Assembly (NCBI GenBank): GCA_036287865.1
Contig: CP126743.1
Coordinates: forward strand, 620,001 to 684,000
Length of the DNA stretch: 64,000 nt
Reading direction: 5' to 3'
Origin: Fluviibacter phosphoraccumulans_A
GTDB taxonomy: Bacteria > Pseudomonadota > Gammaproteobacteria > Burkholderiales > Rhodocyclaceae
Every line of letters starts with the position of its first letter. The first letter of the stretch is position 1. This document shows positions 16,871 through 24,869 of the stretch, piece by piece. A program made the position numbers and the translations under genes. The notes beneath the pieces were generated by a model that saw only the letters and a program-made list of their open reading frames with translations, had not been told where the DNA came from and searched no databases.

Positions 16871-17503
16871 ATGAACATGACTCACTACATGGAGCTTTTA
16901 GCTACCAATCAGCCTTGGAACCTCATTATTTTCATGGCGATTCCCGTGGTTCTCGCGGAAACCGTGGCAATTACCGAGCTGTACATCCTCTACACCCGCA
17001 AACTGCACGGATGGGTGCGTAACCTGAACCGTGTTGCGGGCATTGTTGTAGGGCTGTATTTCATCGGCATCATTGCCTACCTCCTAGTCAACGCCGTTAT
17101 GCTCATCACGAAGGCGGGTGAGTGGAGAACCGTCATTGACGTGATTGCTGTCTCGACTTATCTGATTGGTGGCATCCCTATGGTGCTGATTGCCATGCAA
17201 GACTTTGGCATCATCCACAAGGACGCTAGCGAAGAAAAGAAGCTCGGTTACCACGCAATTTATGTGGCGGTTTTCTTCGTCTTTGCTCACTTGGCGATGA
17301 TTGCCGGTATGACTGATCCCGTATTGTTGGGGTACCAGGGTGAAGCTACGCATGACATGGGGACTCAGCAACACATGATGCCGGACGGTCAAATGATGCA
17401 TGGTCAAATGACCCAGGAAATGGTAAAGCAAATGCCTCACGGTCAGATGATGGGTAACGGGAATATGCCCATGAACCCAAGTCAAATGCCGATGCACAAG
17501 TAA
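16871..17503 (+). CDS. Membrane protein with Met/His-rich C-terminal tail (DUF6803-like)
   Basis: A 210-residue inner membrane protein. Four hydrophobic segments are visible (LIIFMAIPVVLAETVAITEL, GIVVGLYFIGIIAYLLVNAV, VSTYLIGGIPMVLIAM and AIYVAVFFVFAHLAMIAGM). The last 45 residues are packed with Met and His (HDMGTQQHMMPDGQMMHGQM and repeats of HGQM), a composition typical of copper(I) or silver-binding tails. The start at 16871 has GGAG eight bases upstream; the frame is open further back but without a ribosome site. I recall the core as the DUF6803 family. Copper handling is inferred from composition and the His/Cys-rich neighbour. Confidence 0.7.
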   Translation: MNMTHYMELLATNQPWNLIIFMAIPVVLAETVAITELYILYTRKLHGWVRNLNRVAGIVVGLYFIGIIAYLLVNAVMLITKAGEWRTVIDVIAVSTYLIGGIPMVLIAMQDFGIIHKDASEEKKLGYHAIYVAVFFVFAHLAMIAGMTDPVLLGYQGEATHDMGTQQHMMPDGQMMHGQMTQEMVKQMPHGQMMGNGNMPMNPSQMPMHK

Positions 17504-17524
17504 CAAACTTTATTGAGCTAAATC

Positions 17525-17875
17525 ATGGCTTGGATTGTTACCAAATACCTTATTACTGCTGCCGTTGTCGTTCTCGTTTCTGAGGTCGCTAAGCGCAGCG
17601 ATAAGCTTGGGGGGCTAGTAGCGGCACTCCCGATGGTGACATTCCTTGCTCTGATTTGGCTCTACGTTGAAAAACAACCGCACGAAAAGATTTCAAACCA
17701 TGCTTGGTACACCTTTTGGTACGTTGTTTCAACGCTTCCGATGTTCCTTGCCTTCCCGTTCCTGCACGACCGTATTGGTTTTTGGTCAACTCTGATAGCT
17801 TGTGTCGCGATTACCGTGGTCTGCTTCGTTGCCTTTGCATATCTGGTTAAGCGGTTCGGAATTGACCTGTTGTAG
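17525..17875 (+). CDS. DUF3147 family small membrane protein
   Basis: A 116-residue protein with four hydrophobic segments and the DUF3147 pattern: SEVAKRSDKLGGLVAALP, then TFLALIWLYVEKQ, then FWYVVSTLPMFLAFPFL. Function of the family is unknown. It starts 21 bases after the Met/His-tailed membrane protein, so these two, and perhaps the small His/Cys-rich gene, form one operon. Confidence 0.82.
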   Translation: MAWIVTKYLITAAVVVLVSEVAKRSDKLGGLVAALPMVTFLALIWLYVEKQPHEKISNHAWYTFWYVVSTLPMFLAFPFLHDRIGFWSTLIACVAITVVCFVAFAYLVKRFGIDLL

Positions 17876-17991
17876 AGTTTTCGTAATAGACAACTTCCGC
17901 TTTGGGTTGCTTGCGGCCAGAAGCGGTCGGCTTATTGCCTATATGGATTGGCGTAGGTAAGAGCTTTCAGCTAATTAAGGTTTCGAACCTC

Positions 17992-18029
17992 GGTATATAA
18001 ATACCTAAAGAATGTGATCAAATGATCAC
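17992..18029. promoter_or_regulatory. Two inverted repeats upstream of alsS-budA
   Basis: GGTAT-ATAA-ATACC (17992-18005) and GTGATCA-AA-TGATCAC (18014-18029) lie nine bases apart, 41-78 bases before the alsS start codon. Both are perfect palindromes with short spacers. The second looks like a CRP/FNR-type site at first glance, but its spacer is two bases too long. They are candidate operators for the acetoin operon; no regulator gene is adjacent. Confidence 0.55.
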
Positions 18030-18069
18030 TTGCGTAATACCTAGCCCCAAATTTCTAAAAAGGCCCCTA

Positions 18070-19745
18070 ATGATACAGCCAAACAATACAAAAAAATTGC
18101 TCAAACGCCATTGTTAAGATGCTAGAGAATCATGGTGTGACCCATGTGTTTGGGGTGCCTGGTGCCAAGATTGATAGCTTGTTCATTGCACTGAAGCATT
18201 CAAAGATTGAATTGGTGCTTTGTCGTCATGAGCAAAATGCTGCCTTCATGGCCGCAGCTTTTGGGCGCATTACCGGCAAAGTGGGTGTGTGTTGCCACCT
18301 CCGGGCTCGGGGTTACCAATCTGGTTACGGGCCTGGCAACAGCGACTAGTGAGGGGGACGCGGTGCCCGCCATCGGCGGCGAAGTTCCTGTCGATGAACG
18401 CCTGAAGAAATCGCATCAATCAATTGATGCGACCACTCTGATGAAACCGGCGACCAAATATTCGGCAGAAGTCGTTTCTCCGAGCCAGGTGGGTGAGGTT
18501 ATAGGCAATACGATACGTATTGCTGAAAGTGGCCGCCCTGGCGCTGTCTTCGTCTCCTTGCCCAAGGATGTGGGGCTGGCAGATTTTCCCGGTGATGCAA
18601 ACGCATCCTGGGGGAAACCACTTGCCGCAGTGGCGGGTGCACCGGCGGCGGCATTAGCCCAAGCAGCGGCGATTTTAAACGCCAGCAAGCGGCCTGTAGC
18701 AATTCTCGGCATGCAATCATCGGCCGCCGGGAGTGCGGATGCGCTCATCAACTTCTTCAAGAAGAGCGGCATTCCCTATATTTCCACATTTCAAGGCGTT
18801 GGTGCCTGGGTTCAGAATGATGGTGGCTCGACCTATGCCGGTCGACTCGGCTTGTTCCGTAATCAACCTGCAGACAAGCTGCTTGATCAAGCGGACGCCG
18901 TGCTAACCATTGGATACGACCCGATTGAGTACGATCCTTCTATCTGGAACACAGGTAACCCGAGGCCGGTGGTCTGTATCGATGCAATACCGGCAGACCA
19001 GGACAATGCCTTCTTGCCAGCGGCCGAGCTCGTGGGCGATATTTCTGCCTCTCTCGATGCGCTGGCACCAATGCTTGATTGCAAGATCGACCCCAAATAT
19101 CTGGAAATAGCGAAGTTGGCATTCGCCGAGGTTCAGTCAACCATCGCAGAAGGCAAGCAGATGAACGGTTTCCCCGTGCAGCCACTCCGCCTGATTTACG
19201 AGCTGCAAAAGCAGATGACCCCCGAAACACATGTCGCACTGGATGTGGGCTCCAATTACATCTGGACGAGTCGTTACAGCGCTGCCGATCATGCGTGGCA
19301 ACTTCTGGTGAGTAATGGGCAGCAAACCCTGGGCGTTTCTGTTCCATGGGCCATTGCGTTAAGCCTGCTTAACCCGGGCAAGCGTGTTCTGTCGACTTTG
19401 GGCGATGGCGGCTTCCTGTTTACTGCGACGGAGCTTGAAACCGCTGTGCGCGTCGGTGCCAAGTTTGTTCATGTTATTTGGGATAGTCATTCCTACAACA
19501 TGGTTGAATTCTAGGAAGTGGCGCATTACGGCGAGAGCGCCGGTGTGCAGCTGGGCAGTTATGACCCGGTCAAAATGTCCGAGTCATTTGGGTGCAAAGG
19601 GTATCTGATCAACGCCGCGGGTGAATTGCCTAAAGTTTTTGAAGAAGCGTTCAAATCAGATGTACCTGTGCTGATCCATGTACCGGTTGATTACAGCCTG
19701 AACGAGCGCCTCATGCAAGATGTTCATCAAACTTATCTCAACTGA
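18070..19745 (+). pseudogene. alsS: Acetolactate synthase, catabolic AlsS type (two frameshifts and one stop)
   Basis: AlsS is the thiamine-diphosphate enzyme that condenses two pyruvates to 2-acetolactate for acetoin formation. Starting at ATG 18070 (AGG eight bases upstream) the corrected protein has about 558 residues and reads NAIVKMLENHGVTHVFGVPG, then CRHEQNAAFMAAAFGRITG with the cofactor Glu, and ends VDYSLNERLMQDVHQTYL. Three lesions are visible: seven A at 18090-18096 where six fit; a GT-repeat at 18284-18293 two bases short (VGVC continuing as VATSGLGVTNL); and TAG at 19512-19514 where QEVAHYGE is expected, in the ThDP-binding C-terminal domain. As written no full enzyme can be made. 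budA follows after five bases. Confidence 0.88.
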
Positions 19746-19750
19746 TCCCT

Positions 19751-20612
19751 ATGAGCCGTGCGCAGATCCCCGGTGGCAAAACGCTTCATGTTCAAGTCAC
19801 TCATTCAATTTATGAGGTGCTAGAGCAGCGTTGCAAAGAAACGGGTGCTAGCCTTGATCATGAGGTTCAGCAAGCGTTGGCACAGGCGTTGGGTGTAGAG
19901 CACCATACGCTTTATCAAGTATCTACATCCACGGCCATTGTTCAGGGCGTTTATCAGGGCTGCGTGACTGTCGGCGACATCAAAACCCATGGTGATTTTG
20001 GGTTGGGTACTTTTGATGCGTTAGATGGTGAGGGCCTGATGCTTGATGGACGTGTGTATCAGGCACATGGCGATGGCACGGTTAGCGAGCCGGATAATAC
20101 TGCGACCGCGCCATTCTGGGTGCGTGCCGAGTTTGATGCGGACAGGGAAGTCATCCTGGGTTCCGTGCAAAGCTGGGAAGATCTTTGCGCCCAGATTGAT
20201 CGCCACCGCAATTCGCAAAACCTTTTTTGCTGCGATCAGGATTGATGGCGTCTTTGATCTCATTCACTACCGCGTTGCCTGTAAATCAGCGCCCGGTACG
20301 GATCTGGTGACTGCAACAAGCCATCAGGCCGAGTTTACCTTGCAGCAGTTAGAGGGCTCTTTGATGGGGTTATGGTCGCCAACCTATGCGCGAACCTTCA
20401 ACATCCCCGGGTATCACTTGCATTTGCTGTCTTCTGACCATCAACATGGTGAGCATGTGCTAGGTATTAAAGGCACCAACTTGAAGCTGCAAATCATAGA
20501 TGGTGACAAGCTGATTATGGCGTTGCCCGAATCACCCCAATTTCTTCAGGCAGATCTTTCGGGTGATCCAACCGCGGCTTTAAGCAAAGCTGAGGGTGCT
20601 AGTGTGAAATAG
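19751..20612 (+). pseudogene. budA: Alpha-acetolactate decarboxylase BudA (frameshifted), with N-terminal RHH-like segment
   Basis: Converts acetolactate to acetoin. The decarboxylase domain begins at about residue 54 (YQVSTSTAIVQGVYQGCVT, then GDFGLGTFDALDGEGLMLDG) and holds the zinc histidines in GYHLHLLSSDHQHGEHVL. A run of six T at 20223-20228 is one base too long, splitting the ORF after HRNSQNLF; the next frame continues AAIRIDGVFDLIHY to the normal end. Corrected length about 286 residues. The first 50 residues are not part of the usual enzyme: KTLHVQVTHSIYEVLEQRC and the following helix look like a ribbon-helix-helix domain. It forms an operon with alsS. Confidence 0.85.
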
Positions 20613-20726
20613 TGCTTGGTTTCAATAAAAACAATGGGTTAGCCGGATTTGCTTTTGGCGTGAGAAGTGGGTGCGATCCTATTAAATCAGCTGATGTTTG
20701 GAGGGAGAAGAGGGGCTGACTATGTG

Positions 20727-21383
20727 TTACTTCTTGTTGCTGGTTGCGATCAGAATTTCGTTCCTACGGAACATAGGTAAAGTCCAGGGTGGGTTGTATC
20801 TGGCGAGTTCAGGGGTGCTTGCTGCAACTAGATTGTGACTTTCGATCCAGGCAAATAGTCATTGTACTTCTTCGTTGATCCGATGTCCAGTGTTTAATCC
20901 AGAGTAACGCACTACGGCATAGGTTTTGCTCGGAACTTCTTTGATCTTTACTGCTGAATTGTTTGGTATCGGTAGCGTATTCAGCGTGTACTGACTGGGC
21001 ATCGTAAATTCCACACGCCATTGCCTTGATTGGGTGAAGGTTGTCTCCAGTTTTGCTGGTTCAAGTGTTACGGGCGCTGTCATTGCGATTTTCTGGTTTG
21101 ACTCGGCTGATACGGTTACTTCAGGTTGGTTGGCCGGATGATTATTACCAAATGTGAAGCCAGCGAGCGTTCGGAATCCTTCACCGGAAGCGGTATCAAG
21201 ATCACCTGTCATAGTTACTTCAGCGATGATTCGCGGTTCGTACTGACGAATTTCAAAGTCGCCATCTTGAGATATAACTGTGTATTTGGGGGTTTCTGTG
21301 GCCATAGTAATCACAGGCAGTAGCGAAAGCGTCCCGAGAATGATTGCCCTGAAGGAATTAAAGCGGGCAACGGTTGCATGCAC
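20727..21383 (-). pseudogene. SOUL family haem-binding protein with in-frame TGA
   Basis: SOUL/HBP proteins bind haem or other tetrapyrroles. After a signal-like N terminus (ARFNSFRAIILGTLSLLPVI), the protein reads YTVISQDGDFEIRQYEPRII, KIAMTAPVTLEP and YAVVRYSGLNTGHRINEEVQ, all typical. A TGA at 20859-20861 then interrupts it, but the same frame continues LFAWIESHNLVAASTPELAR, then YNPPWTLPMFRRNEI, the normal SOUL C terminus, to a TAA at 20727. A CGA-to-TGA change explains the stop. I place the start at the GTG at 21383, directly before the signal peptide; the frame is open to a TTG at 21440. Divergent from the DUF2789 gene. Confidence 0.78.
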
Positions 21384-21442
21384 TTTGTGGTCATCCGTAA
21401 AAAGAATACGATCAAATGTCCTGGACAAATGGTATAACAAGT

Positions 21443-21459
21443 CCTAGTATTCTACTAGG
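21443..21459. promoter_or_regulatory. Inverted repeat between SOUL and DUF2789 genes
   Basis: CCTAGTA-TTC-TACTAGG is a perfect 7-bp palindrome with a three-base spacer, in the gap between two divergent genes and about 35 bases before the DUF2789 start. No T-run follows. Candidate operator; the regulator is unknown. Confidence 0.5.
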
Positions 21460-21493
21460 GTATGTGCCCGGATAATGTTCTAAAGAGTTTGTC

Positions 21494-21724
21494 ATGAAAC
21501 ATGTTCATCACAATCTTGAAGATCTTTTTGCACAACTTGGCCTCAATAGCGATACGGCGTCTATAGATAGTTTTATCACTCAGCACCGACCACTTTCAAA
21601 CGAAGTGGCTCTATACAGAGCGCCAATATGGAACCTCACGCAAAGAACTTTCCTTAAGGAAGAAATTATTGGAGATGGGGAATAGGCGCTTGCGATTGAT
21701 GAGCTAAATAGGCACCTCTATTGA
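21494..21724 (+). pseudogene. DUF2789 family small protein with in-frame TAG
   Basis: Small cytosolic protein of the DUF2789 family, function unknown. It reads HNLEDLFAQLGLNSDTASID, FITQHRPLSNEVALYRAPIW and TQRTFLKEEI, matching the family, then stops at a TAG (21683-21685). The same frame continues ALAIDELNRHLY to a TGA at 21724, the normal end. Relatives have Trp at the stop position (DADWAEVI-like), so TGG changed to TAG explains it. Full length would be 76 residues. Confidence 0.72.
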
Positions 21725-21775
21725 ATGAGTTGCCTTAAGCCAAAGAGATATACCTCAACTTTAGGATTAGCGAAT

Positions 21776-22051
21776 ATGAGATCAATGATCTGGGTGCTTT
21801 GGCCCTCATTTGTTGCTGCTGCCATTGCAGAGTTTGTGTTCTTTGCCGTCGCAGACCCGCAGCAGTTGTACTGGATGGGCGAGCCGGTCAAGTTTTCTGC
21901 AAGTGGTACATACTCGATCGGCTTCCTCTTTTTCTGGTTGATTTGCGCAGGTTCCAGTGTCCTGACCTATTTATTACTGCCGCCACGTATTCGAACGGCG
22001 CTGGCAATGAAGCCTGAAATGCCAGAAATAGAAGAGCCAAGAATGAATTGA
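21776..22051 (+). CDS. Small two-helix membrane protein, unknown function
   Basis: A 91-residue product with two clear membrane segments (WVLWPSFVAAAIAEFVFFAV and IGFLFFWLICAGSSVLTYLL) joined by a short periplasmic loop (DPQQLYWMGEPVKFSASGTY), and a charged tail. I use the ATG at 21776, which has AGGA upstream; the frame is open from 21725 without a ribosome site. It lies between two other small genes of unknown function and may share their transcript. Family not recognised with certainty. Confidence 0.6.
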   Translation: MRSMIWVLWPSFVAAAIAEFVFFAVADPQQLYWMGEPVKFSASGTYSIGFLFFWLICAGSSVLTYLLLPPRIRTALAMKPEMPEIEEPRMN

Positions 22052-22085
22052 ATGGTTTCTATCTAGATAGAAAGGTTCGCATCCT

Positions 22086-22520
22086 ATGAATAATAAAAGG
22101 CTTCCAAACAGTGTTGCCTGGCTCAGCTATGGTGGTCTCGTTCCTTTTCTGTTTTTTGCGGGTTTGTCGCTAACTGAACCGGCACATCAAATGATTTACC
22201 GAAGAGCGCTTTTGTCTTATGGGGCAGTAATACTGAGCTTTGTTGGTGCAATTCATTGGGGCTTTGCAATGATTGCGCCTGAGCTTACAGATTCTCAGCG
22301 GCGTAGTGGCTTCGTTCCAGCGCTCATGGCATGGTTTACGGTATTCCTTGGGCCAGTTACCAGCGCGCTTATACTCATCTTGGGATTCCTGGTTCAGTAT
22401 TGGCGTGATGTGGCTTTGAGATCTCAGATGAATCTACCCATCTGGTTTTTGCCTTTACGAATGCGGTTGACCTCTGTGGCATGTATTTCGTTGGCCCTTG
22501 GTGCATATTCAGTCTTTTAA
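22086..22520 (+). CDS. DUF3429 family membrane protein
   Basis: A 144-residue protein with four membrane segments. The family pattern is visible: WLSYGGLVPFLFFAGLSL at the start, then YGAVILSFVGAIHWGFAM in the middle, and LPIWFLPLRMRLTSVAC near the end. The function of DUF3429 is unknown. It begins 34 bases after the small two-helix gene. Confidence 0.8.
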   Translation: MNNKRLPNSVAWLSYGGLVPFLFFAGLSLTEPAHQMIYRRALLSYGAVILSFVGAIHWGFAMIAPELTDSQRRSGFVPALMAWFTVFLGPVTSALILILGFLVQYWRDVALRSQMNLPIWFLPLRMRLTSVACISLALGAYSVF

Positions 22521-22634
22521 TGCGCCCCAAGAGCCGAAACCCTAGAGATGTCCTCATAAGGTCTGTGCCTCATAATCGGCAGGATACGTAAAAAATTACT
22601 GACGGAAAGTCATCTTTCTGCACCGGAGCGACGT

Positions 22635-22919
22635 TTGCCCATTTGTCCGCTCTGTAAAAGGGAGATTCCTGATTCAGAAAAGGATGCGCATCATTTGGTT
22701 CCCAAGTCTAAGGGGGGAAGAGCGACCCAAGTGCTGCACCGAATTTGTCACCGACAAATTCATGCCCTTCTTACGGAAGATGAATTGGCGACAAAGTTTA
22801 ATTCGATAAATGCGCTATTAAGCAATTCTCGCGTTGCACGCTTTGTGGATTGGGTAAAGACAAAACCAAATCAGTTCTATGAGCGGACTCGCAAGAGCGA
22901 TCGTATCCGCAGGACATAG
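22635..22919 (+). CDS. Small HNH domain protein, TTG start
   Basis: A 94-residue protein opening with a zinc-ribbon-like CPLCKREI, then DAHHLVPKSKGGRATQVLH and CHRQIHALLTEDEL, which together form an HNH nuclease core with the second cysteine pair replaced by RICHRQIH. It starts with TTG, preceded by GGAG nine bases upstream. HNH proteins of this size occur alone in many proteobacteria and may act on DNA, but the substrate is unknown. No phage or restriction genes are adjacent. Confidence 0.7.
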   Translation: MPICPLCKREIPDSEKDAHHLVPKSKGGRATQVLHRICHRQIHALLTEDELATKFNSINALLSNSRVARFVDWVKTKPNQFYERTRKSDRIRRT

Positions 22920-22926
22920 TTAGGGG

Positions 22927-23789
22927 TTAGTGACTTAAGGTTTTTGAACGCCACTGGTCAAACTGTCGCTGATTATGAGCGCTGACATATTCCACAGTAT
23001 CGGGTGGTAGTTGCTTGAGACACTCCGCAAGCGCCTCTGGGTTTAGCTTTTCACGTTTGGGTGCCTCTGCCTGGGTCTTGGCTGATTTTCCATCCCAGGC
23101 AAAGCGATTGCGATATACCGGCGGGTCTGGTAGACAGTCGTCCTGATAGGTCGGTGGGCCACCGGATGCAAAGGGTTGGAACGAAATCGTTTGTTCAAAA
23201 ATCAGTGGCTTACCTGTTGGCGTTGGTGGTAGTGGCGGCATCTTTGCGATCGCGTCACGAGCCAGTTTCTCGGCCGTCTCGGAGGTGGTCCAGAGGGTTT
23301 GCACGCTAACAATACTGCCATCGGGTGCAATTTCGATACGGAATCTCACAACACCTTGATACGGGCCTTCGATGGCGGTGCCCATCATGCTGCGAACCTG
23401 TTGGCCCCAATTGTAACGGTAGCATTTGCTGTTCTTGAGCGTGTATGTGCTAGCGAGCGCCCACTCTTCGGCACTGGGCGCAGGGGGCGCTTCCATGCGG
23501 GCAGGAGGTCTTTCTGTGATCGTGTTGCTGGGGGCGGTGGCTGGCAGGGGCTCAATGATCGGCTGTGGTGTTATTGCCGTGGGCACCGGTTGTTCTGTTT
23601 CGGTGTCTTGGGGGGCTTAGCTACTGGCGGTGGAGGTAACTCGAGATAGACCACCTGGGCTTTGGGTGGTTCCGGTTCGGTTTTCTCGGTATGCTCCCGG
23701 TTATCCAGCCGAACATAAGCCATGATACCGGCATGCACAGCCACCGATAACAGAAGTGCCCAAAGGTATTTATGTCGGAGAATGGGCAT
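22927..23789 (-). pseudogene. TonB-like periplasmic protein (frameshifted)
   Basis: The N-terminal part (from 23789) has a short cytosolic start and a membrane helix (LWALLLSVAVHAGIMAYVRL), then a Pro-rich linker. A run of six C on the coding strand (23610-23615) breaks the frame; the next frame continues with Pro-rich QPVPTAITPQPIIEPLPATA and a folded domain carrying VRFRIEIAPDGSIVSVQTLW, which resembles the TonB C-terminal strand pattern. Corrected length about 287 residues. No exbB/exbD or receptor lies nearby, so the energy-transducer role is only suggested by architecture. It is downstream of rpoH but separated from it by a terminator. Confidence 0.65.
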
Positions 23790-23796
23790 CGGGTGT

Positions 23797-23828
23797 AAAA
23801 AAGAGGCCTGCAGCTAAGCTACAGGCCT
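23797..23828 (-). terminator. Terminator downstream of rpoH
   Basis: On the minus strand AGGCCTGTAGC and GCTGCAGGCCT form an 11-bp stem (one T-G pair) with a TTA loop, followed by a six-T run. It lies about 70 bases after the rpoH stop and ends rpoH transcription before the TonB-like gene. Confidence 0.9.
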
Positions 23829-23896
23829 GCGGATCCTTAGAGCAATCACTCCAACGCTGAAAAACCACTGGCGTTGTGAGCCGGCGTCCGTGAATT

Positions 23897-24781
23897 TTAG
23901 GCCGGTGCCAGTTGAGCGCGTAACGACTTCAGCGCCTTGGCTTCGATCTGACGGATCCGCTCGGCAGAAACGCCGTATTCGTCTGCCAGATCTTGCAATG
24001 TGGCACCGCTGTCATCAGCCAACCAGCGGGCGGTAACGATGTGGCGGCTACGATCATCCAGCTGTGCCAGCGCCTGCTGTAGGCCATCGGATTGCAGGCG
24101 ATCATGGTCACGACCTTCAAGAACCGCGGTGGGCTCCATGGTGTCGTCGGCCAGATAGTCGATCGGGGCGAAGTTGTCTTCATCCGACACGTCTGGGCCG
24201 GGATCCAGCGCTACATCGCGTCCGGAAAGGCGCATGTTCATCTCGCGCACATCGGCTTCTGATACGTTCAGCTGCGTTGCGATGGCTTCTGTCGTGGCCT
24301 GATCCAGATGGCTGTTGTTGCCCTTCATGCTGCGCAGATTGAAGAACAGTTTGCGCTGAGCCTTGGTGGTGGCCACTTTAACGAGACGCCAGTTTTTTAG
24401 GACGTACTCGTGAATTTCTGCCTTGATCCAGTGCAGGGCAAAAGATACCAGGCGCACACCGCGCTCTGGGTCGAAACGTTTCACAGCCTTCATCAGACCA
24501 ATGTTGCCTTCCTGGATCAGGTCGGCATGCGGCAGACCGTAGCCCAGGTACTGGCGGGCGATGGAAACTACCAGGCGCAAGTGAGACACAATCAGCTGAC
24601 GGGCAGCGTCAAGATCGTCCTGGCCGCGCAGACGGCGCGCCAAGTTCTGCTCTTCCTGTTCGGTGAGCATAGGATATTGCTGAACGGCACGGATGTAGGC
24701 GTCCAGGTTGCCAACCGGCGATGGCATCGCGGTCAAGGCGTTCATTTTTGGGTTTGCAATAGTCATTGCAGTCGTTGTCAT
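23897..24781 (-). CDS. rpoH: RNA polymerase heat-shock sigma factor RpoH (sigma-32)
   Basis: Directs transcription of heat-shock genes. The 294-residue product has region 1.2/2.1 (EEQNLARRLRGQDDLDAARQ), region 2.2-2.4 (LPHADLIQEGNIGLMKAVKR, then FDPERGVRLVSFALHWIKAE), the RpoH box (QRKLFFNLRSMK, about residues 141-152) that sets RpoH apart from RpoD and RpoS, and region 4.2 (LQDLADEYGVSAERIRQIEA). The upstream region holds a CIRCE element, so HrcA repression of rpoH is expected. Confidence 0.97.
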   Translation of the reverse strand: MTTTAMTIANPKMNALTAMPSPVGNLDAYIRAVQQYPMLTEQEEQNLARRLRGQDDLDAARQLIVSHLRLVVSIARQYLGYGLPHADLIQEGNIGLMKAVKRFDPERGVRLVSFALHWIKAEIHEYVLKNWRLVKVATTKAQRKLFFNLRSMKGNNSHLDQATTEAIATQLNVSEADVREMNMRLSGRDVALDPGPDVSDEDNFAPIDYLADDTMEPTAVLEGRDHDRLQSDGLQQALAQLDDRSRHIVTARWLADDSGATLQDLADEYGVSAERIRQIEAKALKSLRAQLAPA

Positions 24782-24808
24782 GGATTTCCTCTCGTTATTA
24801 TCGTTGTT

Positions 24809-24835
24809 TTGGCACTCAAAGCAATAGAGTGCTAA
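24809..24835 (-). promoter_or_regulatory. CIRCE element (HrcA operator) upstream of rpoH
   Basis: On the rpoH strand the sequence TTAGCACTC-N9-GAGTGCCAA matches the CIRCE consensus TTAGCACTC-N9-GAGTGCTAA in 17 of 18 arm positions with the exact nine-base spacer. It lies 28 bases before the rpoH start codon. CIRCE is the binding site of the repressor HrcA, so the sigma-32 gene is likely under HrcA control. hrcA itself is not in the window. Confidence 0.9.
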
Positions 24836-24869
24836 ATTCGAGAAAAGTTCCCGGAAATCCGAATTATTT

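Noticed and set aside
18014..18029. Classical CRP or FNR site before alsS
   Set aside because: Half-sites GTGAT and ATCAC are six bases apart instead of the four needed for the CRP/FNR spacing.
22635..22919. HNH protein as part of a restriction or phage defence system
   Set aside because: No methylase, helicase, integrase or phage gene nearby; a single small HNH gene is common and not evidence of a system.
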